In this document: piece by piece, positions 25,540 to 38,700 of the stretch
Numbering within the stretch: the stretch's first letter is position 1
How the letters are laid out: each line of letters opens with the position of its first letter
Origin: Bugulina stolonifera
Lineage: Eukaryota; Bryozoa; Gymnolaemata; Cheilostomatida; Bugulidae
Direction: 5' to 3'
DNA length: 64,000 nucleotides
Assembly: GCA_935421135.1 (NCBI GenBank)
Contig: OW285195.1
Location: forward strand, 2,728,001-2,792,000
Made by a program: the position numbers and the translations under genes
Notes under the pieces: generated by a model
The model's database searches: none
The model's input: only the letters and a program-made list of their open reading frames with translations
Told to the model about the DNA's origin: nothing

Positions 25540-26186
25540 CCTTACATTGCTTACAGAGATAGTCATCAGTGTCAAATTTACCAAATGAATCAATATCAAT
25601 ATTCTTTAGGATGATACACTGCCTGCGTTACCACTCATGGCAATACGGGAACTCGATCATCCACAGGTTTTCCTTCTTCTTACCTGTATGATGATAAGGC
25701 ATTCGGCAATTACTGTAGACCTACATGTAAAATCGAATTAATATTTTTTATTAAAGCATTTTAATGGTGGAGGACAGCAATACCAAGAAAAACTTGGAAC
25801 TTGTCTCGAAATGTCTTGGCAATGGCTGAAGAATAATAACAGCTGCCTAGAACAGATATATTACATTCACATAAAACATCAAACAACTGCAATTGTGGGA
25901 CCTACATGTACCTTAAAAGATATGGTTGATGCCTTGATCCGGCAAAGTTTCTCAGTTGTCTTAGGAAACTCGATCCAATGCCCTCTCTTCATACAGTTCA
26001 TGAAGTGATGACACATTTCAGATTGCTTAAAGCATGCTTTTTTGGGTCTCCACCAGTGAGCACTTCAACAAGAAATGCAATGGCAAAAAACCCACAGTCA
26101 TTACCTCCAACTTGCCTTTGTACAAATTCGCTGACAACGCTCACCTTGTCTGCTGGTGTTTTCTCCAAACCTACATAAGTAACCAA
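25540..26186 (-). pseudogene. Decayed Ulp1/SENP-like cysteine protease with C-terminal PHD-like remnant
   Basis: On the minus strand 26186-25998 encodes a segment containing QRQVGGNDCGFFAIAF. This matches the glutamine and catalytic cysteine motif (Q-x4-DCGxF) of Ulp1/C48-type proteases. The frame then stops. Shifting frame at about 26005 continues with HHFMNCMKRGHWIEFP, which resembles the helix that follows the motif in invertebrate relatives. Further down (about 25670-25555) a PHD-like pattern survives (YCHEW, stop, RRQC, then DYLCKQC), with a stop where WYHRQC would be expected. The catalytic His/Asp half is not found upstream. Such proteins are common in multicopy or transposon-linked families of marine invertebrates. 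Frameshift plus stops make this a pseudogene. Confidence 0.62.
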
Positions 26187-26928
26187 TAGTTTTAAACATA
26201 AAACCCATGCAATTTACAAATCTACTGAAGTAATATAGTTTAGCATGGGTATTATATCCAACTCTATCAAACTTGTCATATATTAGTAGAAATCTGTCAT
26301 ATCTTTATGACAAGTAAAATATTACAATAATTTCATTTTTCAGATGCCAAGAAACAATCAATGTGGTATTATAATGAGTTACTAAGGGTGAGAAGTGAAT
26401 GTAGTGTCCAACAACACAGCTGTGGGAGCATGGAACTTACACTGCTTGTCATAACCATTAACAATATATTATGTAATGCAAGAGAGCATACAAATCTGTG
26501 ACATGTTAATACTTTACTTGAAACTGCCCTCCTGATATACTACAAATATACAGAATAGTACAAAAAGTGGTCAATGATGAAATATAGACACAAATATTAA
26601 TAATTATAAATGAGTTATTTCGGAATGAGCACAATTACATAATATTATAATGTTAAATGTTCTTACCTCGCTCTTGCAATACGCCGTAACATAGCTAGCT
26701 CTTTGCTCGAACTTCCCTTTGTCTAAATTAAGATCTTTTTACTTTAGACGTCTAGGCCAGGCCTGCTCTCTGTGGAAATCTCATAGTAGAACTTGACTAT
26801 CTAAATTGAAACACATTATACAATTATTAAACGTATTATTGACTCACCATTTACCTACAATTAATGCTCCATTTCAAAAGTACAGCATAATTCCACATTG
26901 TGTGTATGCTTGTGATGGATTATCAGTT
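26187..26928. other. No gene recognised
   Basis: AT-rich sequence between the protease relic and the tandem duplication. The missing N-terminal half of the protease would lie here if retained, but I see no His-containing motif. Confidence 0.4.
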
Positions 26929-27778
26929 CTCCAACATCGCTGAGTGGCATGACGTAAGAACATCAGAGTTATATGAAAATATTTTTCCATCCACTTGTAC
27001 ATAGGTACTTAGAACATGGGTATGAAAATAGCATGGCAAACTTGCACTTCAGCCTTTTAAAGCGGAAACTAGTCCTGGACTAAGAGGTTGAACCAACCAG
27101 ATTTAGGACCAGGTTTCAGGGTCCTGCAGATATATGAAACCAATAGGAACGCTACTACATTGCAAATAATAATACTCGCTAGCTAGAATTTCATTGCCTG
27201 CTAATATCAATCTCTGAATTATGTAGCTGATGCAAGTTTTGTTTACACATCTAGTGTGCTATCACAAAGCATCCTAAACTTGAGTCTAGAATAATTTCTA
27301 TGCAATAGAAATATTGCCAGTTTGACTTTGCTGGGCACAAGAGAAGACAACTCAAACTATAATGCTGAGATGATCAAGAGAAGACAATCACTGCAATAAA
27401 AGCTGACTCTTAGAAAACTTCACATTCAGCCAATAGAAAAGTCAGACCTTGTGCTCTTCATCGTTATTGAACCACACGTCAATGATTTATTAACCCAGCG
27501 GTAATTCTTTTAAAATAATGCACCGCATTTTCGTTCCAGGGGACCCCCCTGAAATGAAAAAATAGCGTAATGACATATTTTTGTAATGGACACTGTAGTT
27601 GTTTTTGGCCAGGGATGGGCTGGGATTGGATATGTGACTGTGATTTATTTTAATTAGACTAAATTCATAATAGCTACTGTTCTATGATAATAATACATAT
27701 AATTTTTATTATAATTTGCAAGGAAAACAATTGTTCAATCATAATTTTATCAACAAAATTCAATTAAATTAAAATCAG
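26929..27778. repeat. Tandem duplication, copy 1 (0.85 kb)
   Basis: Starts tctccaacatcgctgag and ends aaattaaaatcag. It is repeated at 28050-29210 with an offset of 1121 bases and high identity. This copy lacks the 293-base insertion present in copy 2, so it preserves the empty site gtgCTATcacaaagc. No coding potential seen. Confidence 0.9.
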
Positions 27779-28049
27779 GGTGGCACAGTTGGTGGCATAC
27801 ATGCACACAAACCGTGAGGTTGTGAGTTCAAGCCCCCAGCTGTGTCATTTCTGGCAAAGTCCTTCAGCAAGTCTTTCACCCTAGCTGCGCCTGTTCGGAT
27901 TAGGGCGTATAAATAATACAGGAGGTCCCGTGTAGTGTTTACATCAAAAACACGCACGTTAAAGATCCACCTCTGCCCTGATTCGCAAAGAGAAACCAGA
28001 TTCTGGCGGGGTATGTGACCACATGAGGGTGGCAGGTTGATGTAGTGGT
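27779..28049 (+). mobile_element. tRNA-derived SINE-like element at the duplication junction
   Basis: The sequence opens with a box A-like stretch (tggcacagttggtgg, 27781-27795) and about 28 bases later a box B-like stretch (gagttcaagccc, 27824-27835), the internal RNA polymerase III promoter layout of a tRNA head. A conserved-looking body follows (ctgcgcctgttcggatta, cacgcacgttaaagatcc). No long A-tail or clear target duplication is seen. It lies exactly between the two copies of the duplicated block. Confidence 0.6.
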
Positions 28050-29210
28050 CTCCAACATCGCTGAGTGACGTAAGAACATCAGAGTTATATTACGTTGTCA
28101 GAATTCACATTGAAAATATTTTTACATCCACTTGTCCATAGGTACTTAGTACATGGGTATGAAAACAGCATGGCAAACTTGCACTTCAGCCTTTTAAAGC
28201 GGAAGCTAGTTCTGGACTAACGGGTCGCACCAACTAGATTTAGGGCCAGGTTTCAGGGTCCTGCAGATATATGAAACCAACAGGAACGCTAATGCATTGC
28301 AAATAATGATACTCGCTAGCTAGAATTTCATTGCCCGCTAATATCAATCTCTGAATTATGTAGCTGATGCAAGTTTTGTTTACACATCTAGTGTGCTATT
28401 GTAATGTTTTTGGAGTAAGTTACATACAAGAGCCGAGGGCTACAAGTATGTGAAGGGCTTGAAAGGTGGTAGAGGCCGACCAAGTGTACCTTCTGCTCAT
28501 TACATAAAAGAGTGAACAGTTATATGTGCTCTTTATAGGTGTATTGTATGTTATATCAGACGTAGGCCGATGCCGAGACTCATTGGAGCTCAGGACCAAC
28601 GTAGGTCATGTAGAGTTTATACTCCGAGGAAGTGTAGTGAAAGATTGTATATCTTTGAGATCTTAGGACCAACGCTAGGTTCATTTACTACACTATTACA
28701 AAGCATCCTAAACATCAGTCTAGAATAATTTCTAACCAATGGAAATATTGCCAGTTTGACTTTGCTAGGCACAAGAGAAGACAACTCAAACTACAATGCT
28801 GAGATGATCAAGAGAAGACAATCACTGCAATAAAAGCTGACTCTTGGAAAACTCCACATTCAGCCAATGGAAAAGTCAGACCTTGTGCCCTTCATCATTA
28901 TTGAACCACACGTCAATGATTTATTAACCCAGTGGTAATTCTTTTAAAATAATGCACTGCATTGTCATTCCAGGGGCCCCCTGAAATGACAAAATAGCGT
29001 AATGACATATTTTTGTAATGGACACTGTAGTTGTTTTTGGCCAGGGATGGGCTGGAATTGGATATGTCATTGTAATTTATTTTAATTAGACTAAATTCAT
29101 AATAGCTACTGTCCTATGCTAATACTACATATAAATTTTATTATAATTTGCAAGGAAAACAACTGTTCAATCATAAATTTATCAACAAAATGCAATTAAA
29201 TTAAAATCAG
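28050..29210. repeat. Tandem duplication, copy 2 (with insertion)
   Basis: This is the copy of 26929-27778, carrying an extra short segment near its start (ttacgttgtcagaattcaca, about 28090) and the 293-base solo LTR at 28400-28692. It lies immediately downstream of the 3' end of the TRIM gene. Confidence 0.9.
28400..28692. mobile_element. Short solo LTR-like insertion with 4-bp target duplication
   Basis: A 293-base sequence begins TGTAATG and ends ACTACA (TG...CA termini). It is flanked by CTAT on both sides (28396-28399 and 28693-28696). The paralogous copy 1 shows the uninterrupted site with a single CTAT. It contains two related words, caggaccaacgtaggtc and aggaccaacgctaggttc. Size, termini and a 4-bp duplication fit a solo LTR. 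No family assignment. Confidence 0.68.
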
Positions 29211-29612
29211 ATAAACAATGCATCAATCTCACTGAAATATAATCAACAACAATATTCCTATCAAATATTTAATAGTGTGACAGTGTTAGTGGTTTAAATG
29301 AAAATGACATCATCTACATGCGTGTGGAGTGCCACATCCAAAATATTGTTAAACTTTTATAAATTCAGTAAACAATTGCATTATAAAGAGGAGATAATTT
29401 CTAGCATTATAGTGATAGTATGGTAATACTCTAATATATGAAATACATGTACCAACTGTTACTACATACATTGTATACATATAGTAGTAGGCCTATATAT
29501 GAGTATTAGTAATATTAATCTGATAATATTACATATATGTGTAAATTATACTGTATAGAGTAGATGGTATTAATACCATCACACCTAACTCATTACAGTT
29601 CCATGTAGATGT

Positions 29613-29743
29613 TCAGTATTTCAATGTGCATCTCCACAAACCTCCCAGTTCACAAGCTAGAAGTATCTGACCACCAGGTGTCACTGCTATATCATATGCT
29701 ACACCCAGATATACACCATCTGATATAGTTCTCAGTACTGATC
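29613..29743 (-). CDS. TRIM gene exon 7: last propeller blade and stop codon
   Basis: It encodes the final blade (GVYLGVAYDIAVTPGGQILL) and ends WRCTLKY followed by TGA at 29615-29613. The acceptor is ..ATATTCACAG. Confidence 0.85.
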
Positions 29744-32700
29744 CTGTGAATATAATGTATATATAAAGATTACATAATAACCAAGTAGTATACAATTAGT
29801 GTATACTAGAATTAATAGAATGACATTGGTAATAAATACTAATTAGATAAATAGTAGGTATATTGTATTGTAGAATATCATCTGATACAAATATAATACT
29901 AGTTGTACTACTAACTGGTGTACAATGTATATACATGTATATACAAACACTACTGCATTCCCACAACATATACATATAATTGTTTATATATACAGTGTGT
30001 GTTGTTACATGATGACTAATAGAACAACACAGTATAGTTAATTAACTGGATATAAATAGTACTAATGTATGTTATACAATCAGAAATATTATATTTATTT
30101 CATATAATATTATATGTACAGTAAATATACTTGTAGCCTACATGTTACACTAATAATACAACACATATTATACAATGTACATGTACAGTAATTATATAGA
30201 TAATATACATGTAACTTACTTGTACACGTAATGCGTATAATCTAGACTAATATACTGACATGTTAATTATAATATATACAACATAATACTAGAGTGACAT
30301 ATTAAGTAATAGTAGATGATAGAGTATAACAATCATGTACATGTAGTATTTATATAACACTGTAATATGTCATTGTATAATATAACATGTATATAAGAGT
30401 AACTGTTGAATATCCTACTGGTATTGCTATGTACATGTACATGTATGTATGTTACAATTATACTGTATTGGCATGTATGTTTTAATCATATTGAATAATA
30501 CACACTTTGCACATAATAATGTACATTTGTATATATTATACAATGTATTGCGTAATTATACAAAAAATGTACAATACTAATAGATATAAGCTTTATGTGT
30601 ATACAATAGACGTTATAGTATATATCATAATAAATAAAGAATATTACTATATTATAACTACATGTATGTCTGTGTACATGAATATCTAATATAGTTATGC
30701 CACTACTAGTATTATCTCCTTTATCTATACATACATCTAGGTATATTTACCTTCAAGAGAAATTATATGGATTTGTCCTCCCCATGTGTTCACATATATC
30801 AGCTCATCTCTGTCATCATAAGCTATACCAGTTGGTAAATATATAGGATGAGATGTCCACACTTTAGTGAGCTGTTCTGCTGCCTTGTCCAGGGTGTATC
30901 TGATCACTTTACCATCTTCAACCAAGGCTCCTATTAGAATGGTGGAGTCAGGAAGTACACAGATTGGTGTTGGTCTCACCATATCTGTAAGTGGTATCTT
31001 CAGCACTCTGTTGTTTTCAATCAGAGAACAGACTATCAATAGCTTCTCCTCACAATCAGTTATATACACATCAGAGCCGTGCTGAGCTATTCTAATAAGG
31101 GAACCTTGGGTGGTCTTATAGATGGTTCTAATCTTCTGCAGGCTGTTTGGGTTTAGAAGTGCAAATTCATGAGATTCCTCTTCCATGTTATACCAGCATG
31201 CAATCATATCATGGCATGGTTGAATGACCTCCCACCACTCTACTGTATTGGTGTGCTCTACTGACTTGATGACATTCAGAGTATCAGGATCTCTAATCTT
31301 CACACCAGATAATGTCCTACACAGAACTCTACCATCTACAGCTATGTTTACTGTATAACACAACTCTCCATCAGCAGTAAGTGTATCAGTAAGCTGAACA
31401 GACTTGGGTATTCTTCTCAGCAGCTCCAGACCCAAATATCCCTCTTTATCTACAATAACACAATACATGACTGGTAGTTATATACATGTACAATGCACAT
31501 TGTAAGTGTATATGTACATACAATATTGGTATGGTACAGGTATACACTGTTTATATGTACATACACTATTGGTATGGTACAGGTATACACTGCATATGTA
31601 CATACACTATTGGTATGGTACAGGTATACACTGTATATGTACATACACTATATTGGTATGGTACAGGTATACACTGTATATGTACATACACTATTAGTAT
31701 GGTACAGGTATACACTGTATATGTACATACACTATTGGTATGGTACAGGTATACACTGTATATGTACATACACTATTGGTATGGTACAGGTATACACTGT
31801 ATATGTACATATACTATTGGTATGGTACAGGTATACACTGTATATGTACATACACTATTAGTATGGTACAGGTATACACTGTATATGTACATACACTATT
31901 GGTATGGTACAGGTATACACTGTATATGTACATACACTATATTGGTATGGTACAGGTATACACTGTATATGTACATATACTATTGGTATGGTACAGGTAT
32001 ACACTGTATATGTACATACACTATATTAGTATGGTACAGGTATACACTGTATATGTACATATACTATTGGTATGGTACAGGTAACCACTGTATATGTACA
32101 TACACTATATTGGTATGGTACAGGTATACACTGTATATGTACATAAACTATTGGTATGGTACAGGTATACACTGTATATGTACATACACTATATTGGTAT
32201 GGTACAGGTATACACTGCATATGTACATACACTATTGGTATGGTACAGGTATACACTGTATTTGTACATACACTATTGGTATGGTACAGGTACACACTGT
32301 ATATGTACATACACTATATTGGTATGGTACAGGTATACACTGTATATGTACATACACTATTGGTATGGTACAGGTATACACTGTATATGTACATATACTA
32401 TTGGTATGGTACAGTTATACACTGTATATGTACATAAACTATTGGTATGGTACAGGTATACACTGTATATGTAGATACACTATTGGTATGGTACAGGTAT
32501 ACACTGTATATGTAGATACACTATTGGTATGGTACAGGTATACACTCTATATGTACATACACTATTGGTATGGTACAGGTATACACTGTATATGTACATA
32601 CACTATTGGTATGGTACAGGTATATACTGTATATGTACATACACTATATTGGTATGGTACAGGTATACACTGTATATGTACATACACTATTGATATGGTA

Positions 32701-35700
32701 CAGGTATACACTGTATATGTACATACACTATATTGGTATGGTACAGGTATACACTGTATATGTACATACACTATTGGTATGGTACAGGTATATACTGTAT
32801 ATGTACATACACTATATTGGTATGGTACAGGTATACACTGTATATGTACATACACTATTGGTATGGTACAGGTATACACTGTATATGTACATACACTATT
32901 GGTATGGTACAGGTATACACTGTATATGTACATACACTATATTGGTATGGTACAGGTATACACTGTATATGTACATATACTACTGGTATGGTACAGGTAT
33001 ACGCTGTATATGTACATACACTATTGGTATGGTACAGGTATACACTGTATATGTACATACACTATTGGTATGGTACAGGTATATACTGTATATGTACATA
33101 CACTATATTGGTATGGTACAGGTATATACTGTATATGTACATACACTATATTGGTATGGTACAGGTATACACTGTATATGTACATACACTATTGGTATGG
33201 TACAGGTATATACTGTATATGTACATACACTATATTGGTATGGTACAGGTATATACTGTATATGTACATACACTATATTGGTATGGTACAGGTATACACT
33301 GTATATGTACATATACTATTGGTATGGTACAGGTATACACTGTATATGTACATACACTATATTAGTATGGTACAGGTATACACTGTATATGTACATACAC
33401 TATTGGTATGGTACAGGTATACACTGTATATGTACATACACTATATTGGTATGGTACAGGTATACACTGTATATGTACATACACTTTTGGTATGGTACAG
33501 GTATACACTGTATATGTACATACACTATTGGTATGGTACAGGTATACACTGTATATGTACATATACTATTGGTATGGTACAGGTATACACTGTATATGTA
33601 CATACACTATTGGTATGGTACAGGTATACGCTGTATATGTACATATACACTATTGGTATGGTACAGGTATACACTGTATATGTACATACACTATTGGTAT
33701 GGTACATGTATACACTGTATATGTACATACACTATTGGTATGGTACATGTATACACTGTATATGTACATACACTATTGGTATGGTACAGGTATACACTGT
33801 ATATGTACATACACTATTGGTATGGTACAGGTATACACTGTATATGTACATACACTATTGGTATGGTACAGGTATACACTGTATGTACATATACTATTAG
33901 TATGGTACAGGTATACACTGTATATGTACATACGCTATTGGTATGGTACAGGTATACACTGTATATGTACATATACTATTGGTATGGTACAGGTATACAC
34001 TGTATATGTATATACACTATTGGTATGGTACAGGTATACACTGTATATGTACATACACTATTGGTATGGTACAGGTATACACTGTATATGTACATATACT
34101 ATTGGTATGGTACAGGTATACACTGTATATGTACATACACTATATTGGTATGGTACAGGTATACACTGTATATGTACATACACTATTGGTATGGTACAGG
34201 TATACACTGTATATGTACATATACTATTGGTATGGTACAGTTATACACTGTATATGTACATAAACTATTGGTATGGTACAGGTATACACTGTATATGTAG
34301 AAACACTATTGGTATGGTACAGGTATACACTGTATATGTAGATACACTATTGGTATGGTACAGGTATACACTCTATATGTACATACACTATTGGTATGGT
34401 ACAGGTATTATACACTGTATATGTACATACACTATTAGTATGGTACAGGTATACACTGTATATGTACATACACTGTTGGTATGGTACAGGTATATACTGT
34501 ATATGTACATACACTATTGGTATGGTACAGGTATATACTGTATATGTACATACACTATATTGGTATGGTACAGGTATACACTGTATATGTACATACACTA
34601 TTGGTATGGTACAGGTATATACTGTATATGTACATACACTTGGTATGGTACAGGTATACACTGTATATGTACATATACTATTGGTATGGTACAGGTATAC
34701 ACTGTATATGTACATACACTATATTGGTATGGTACAGGTATACACTGTATATGTACATACACTATTGGTATGGTACAGGTATACACTGTATATGTACATA
34801 CACTACTGGTATGGTACAGGTATATACTGTATATGTACATACACTTGGTATGGTACAGGTATACACTGTATATGTACATACACTATTGGTATGGTACAGG
34901 TATACACTGTATATGTACATATACTATTGGTATGGTACAGGTATACACTGTATATGTATATACACTATTGGTATGGTACAGGTATACACTGTATATGTAC
35001 ATACACTATTGGTATGGTACAGGTATACACTGTATATGTACATATACTATTGGTATGGTACAGGTATACACTGTATATGTACATACACTATATTGGTATG
35101 GTACAGGTATACACTGTATATGTACATACACTATTGGTATGGTACAGGTATACACTGTATATGTACATATACTATTGGTATGGTACAGTTATACACTGTA
35201 TATGTACATAAACTATTGGTATGGTACAGGTATACACTGTATATGTAGATACACTATTGGTATGGTACAGGTATACACTGTATATGTAGATACACTATTG
35301 GTATGGTACAGGTATACACTCTAGATGTATATACACTATTGGTATGGTACAGGTATTATACACTGTATATGTACATACACTATTAGTATGGTACAGGTAT
35401 ACACTGTATATGTACATACACTGTTGGTATGGTACAGGTATATACTGTATATGTACATACACTATTGGTATGGTACAGGTATATACTGTATATGTACATA
35501 CACTATATTGGTATGGTACAGGTATACACTGTATATGTACATACACTATTGGTATGGTACAGGCATATACTGTATATGTACATACACTTGGTATGGTACA
35601 GGTATACACTGTATATGTACATATACTATTGGTATGGTACAGGTATACACTGTATATGTACATACACTATATTGGTATGGTACAGGTATACACTGTATAT

Positions 35701-38700
35701 GTACATACACTATTGGTATGGTACAGGTATACACTGTATATGTACATACACTATTGGTATGGTACAGGTATATACTGTATATGTACATACACTTGGTATG
35801 GTACAGGTATACACTGTATATGTACATACACTATTGGTATGGTACAGGTATACACTGTATATGTACATACACTATTGGTATGGTACAGGTATACACTGTA
35901 TATGTACATATACTATTGGTATGGTACAGGTATACACTGTATATGTACATACACTATTGGTATGGTACAGGTATACACTGTATATGTACATACACTATTG
36001 GTATGGTACAGGTATATACTGTATATGTACATACACTATATTGGTATGGTACAGGTATATACTGTATATGTACATACACTATATTGGTATGGTACAGGTA
36101 TACACTGTATATGTACATACACTATTGGTATGGTACAGGTATATACTGTATATGTACATACACTATATTGGTATGGTACAGGTATATACTGTATATGTAC
36201 ATACACTATATTGGTATGGTACAGGTATACACTGTATATGTACATATACTGTTGGTATGGTACAGGTATACACTGTATATATACATACACTATTGGTATG
36301 GTACAGGTATACACTGTATATGTACATACACTATTGGTATGGTACAGGTATACACTGTATATGTACATACACTATTGGTATGGTACAGGTATACACTGTA
36401 TATGTACATATACTATTGGTATGGTACAGGTATACACTGTATATGTACATACACTATTAGTATGGTACAGGTATACACTGTATATGTACATACACTATTG
36501 GTATGGTACAGGTATACACTGTATATGTACATACACTATATTGGTATGGTACAGGTATACACTGTATATGTACATATACTATTGGTATGGTACAGGTATA
36601 CACTGTATATGTACATACACTATATTAGTATGGTACAGGTATACACTGTATATGTACATATACTATTGGTATGGTACAGGTATACACTGTATATGTACAT
36701 ACACTATATTGGTATGGTACAGGTATACACTGTATATGTACATAAACTATTGGTATGGTACAGGTATACACTGTATATGTACATACACTATATTGGTATG
36801 GTACAGGTATACACTGCATATGTACATACACTATTGGTATGGTACAGGTATACACTGTATTTGTACATACACTATTGGTATGGTACAGGTACACACTGTA
36901 TATGTACATACACTATACTGGTATGGTACAGGTATACACTGTATATGTACATACACTATTGGTATGGTACAGGTATACACTGTATATGTACATATACTAT
37001 TGGTATGGTACAGTTATACACTGTATATGTACATAAACTATTGGTATGGTACAGGTATACACTGTATATGTAGATACACTATTGGTATGGTACAGGTATA
37101 CACTGTATATGTAGATACACTATTGGTATGGTACAGGTATACACTCTATATGTACATACACTATTGGTATGGTACAGGTATACACTGTATATGTACATAC
37201 ACTATTGGTATGGTACAGGTATATACTGTATATGTACATACACTATATTGGTATGGTACAGGTATACACTGTATATGTACATACACTATTGATATGGTAC
37301 AGGTATACACTGTATATGTACATACACTATATTGGTATGGTACAGGTATACACTGTATATGTACATACACTATTGGTATGGTACAGGTATATACTGTATA
37401 TGTACATACACTATATTGGTATGGTACAGGTATACACTGTATATGTACATACACTATTGGTATGGTACAGGTATACACTGTATATGTACATACACTATTG
37501 GTATGGTACAGGTATACACTGTATATGTACATACACTATATTGGTATGGTACAGGTATACACTGTATATGTACATATACTATTGGTATGGTACAGGTATA
37601 CACTGTATATGTACATACACTATATTAGTATGGTACAGGTATACACTGTATATGTACATATACTATTGGTATGGTACAGGTATACACTGTATATGTACAT
37701 ACACTATATTGGTATGGTACAGGTATACACTGTATATGTACATAAACTATTGGTATGGTACAGGTATACACTGTATATGTACATACACTATATTGGTATG
37801 GTACAGGTATACACTGCATATGTACATACACTATTGGTATGGTACAGGTATACACTGTATTTGTACATACACTATTGGTATGGTACAGGTACACACTGTA
37901 TATGTACATACACTATACTGGTATGGTACAGGTATACACTGTATATGTACATACACTATTGGTATGGTACAGGTATACACTGTATATGTACATATACTAT
38001 TGGTATGGTACAGTTATACACTGTATATGTACATAAACTATTGGTATGGTACAGGTATACACTGTATATGTAGATACACTATTGGTATGGTACAGGTATA
38101 CACTGTATATGTAGATACACTATTGGTATGGTACAGGTATACACTCTATATGTACATACACTATTGGTATGGTACAGGTATACACTGTATATGTACATAC
38201 ACTATTGGTATGGTACAGGTATATACTGTATATGTACATACACTATATTGGTATGGTACAGGTATACACTGTATATGTACATACACTATTGATATGGTAC
38301 AGGTATACACTGTATATGTACATACACTATATTGGTATGGTACAGGTATACACTGTATATGTACATACACTATTGGTATGGTACAGGTATATACTGTATA
38401 TGTACATACACTATATTGGTATGGTACAGGTATACACTGTATATGTACATACACTATTGGTATGGTACAGGTATACACTGTATATGTACATACACTATTG
38501 GTATGGTACAGGTATACACTGTATATGTACATACACTATATTGGTATGGTACAGGTATACACTGTATATGTACATATACTATTGGTATGGTACAGGTATA
38601 CACTGTATATGTACATACACTATTGGTATGGTACAGGTATACACTGTATATGTACATACACTATTGGTATGGTACAGGTATTTACTGTATATGTACATAC

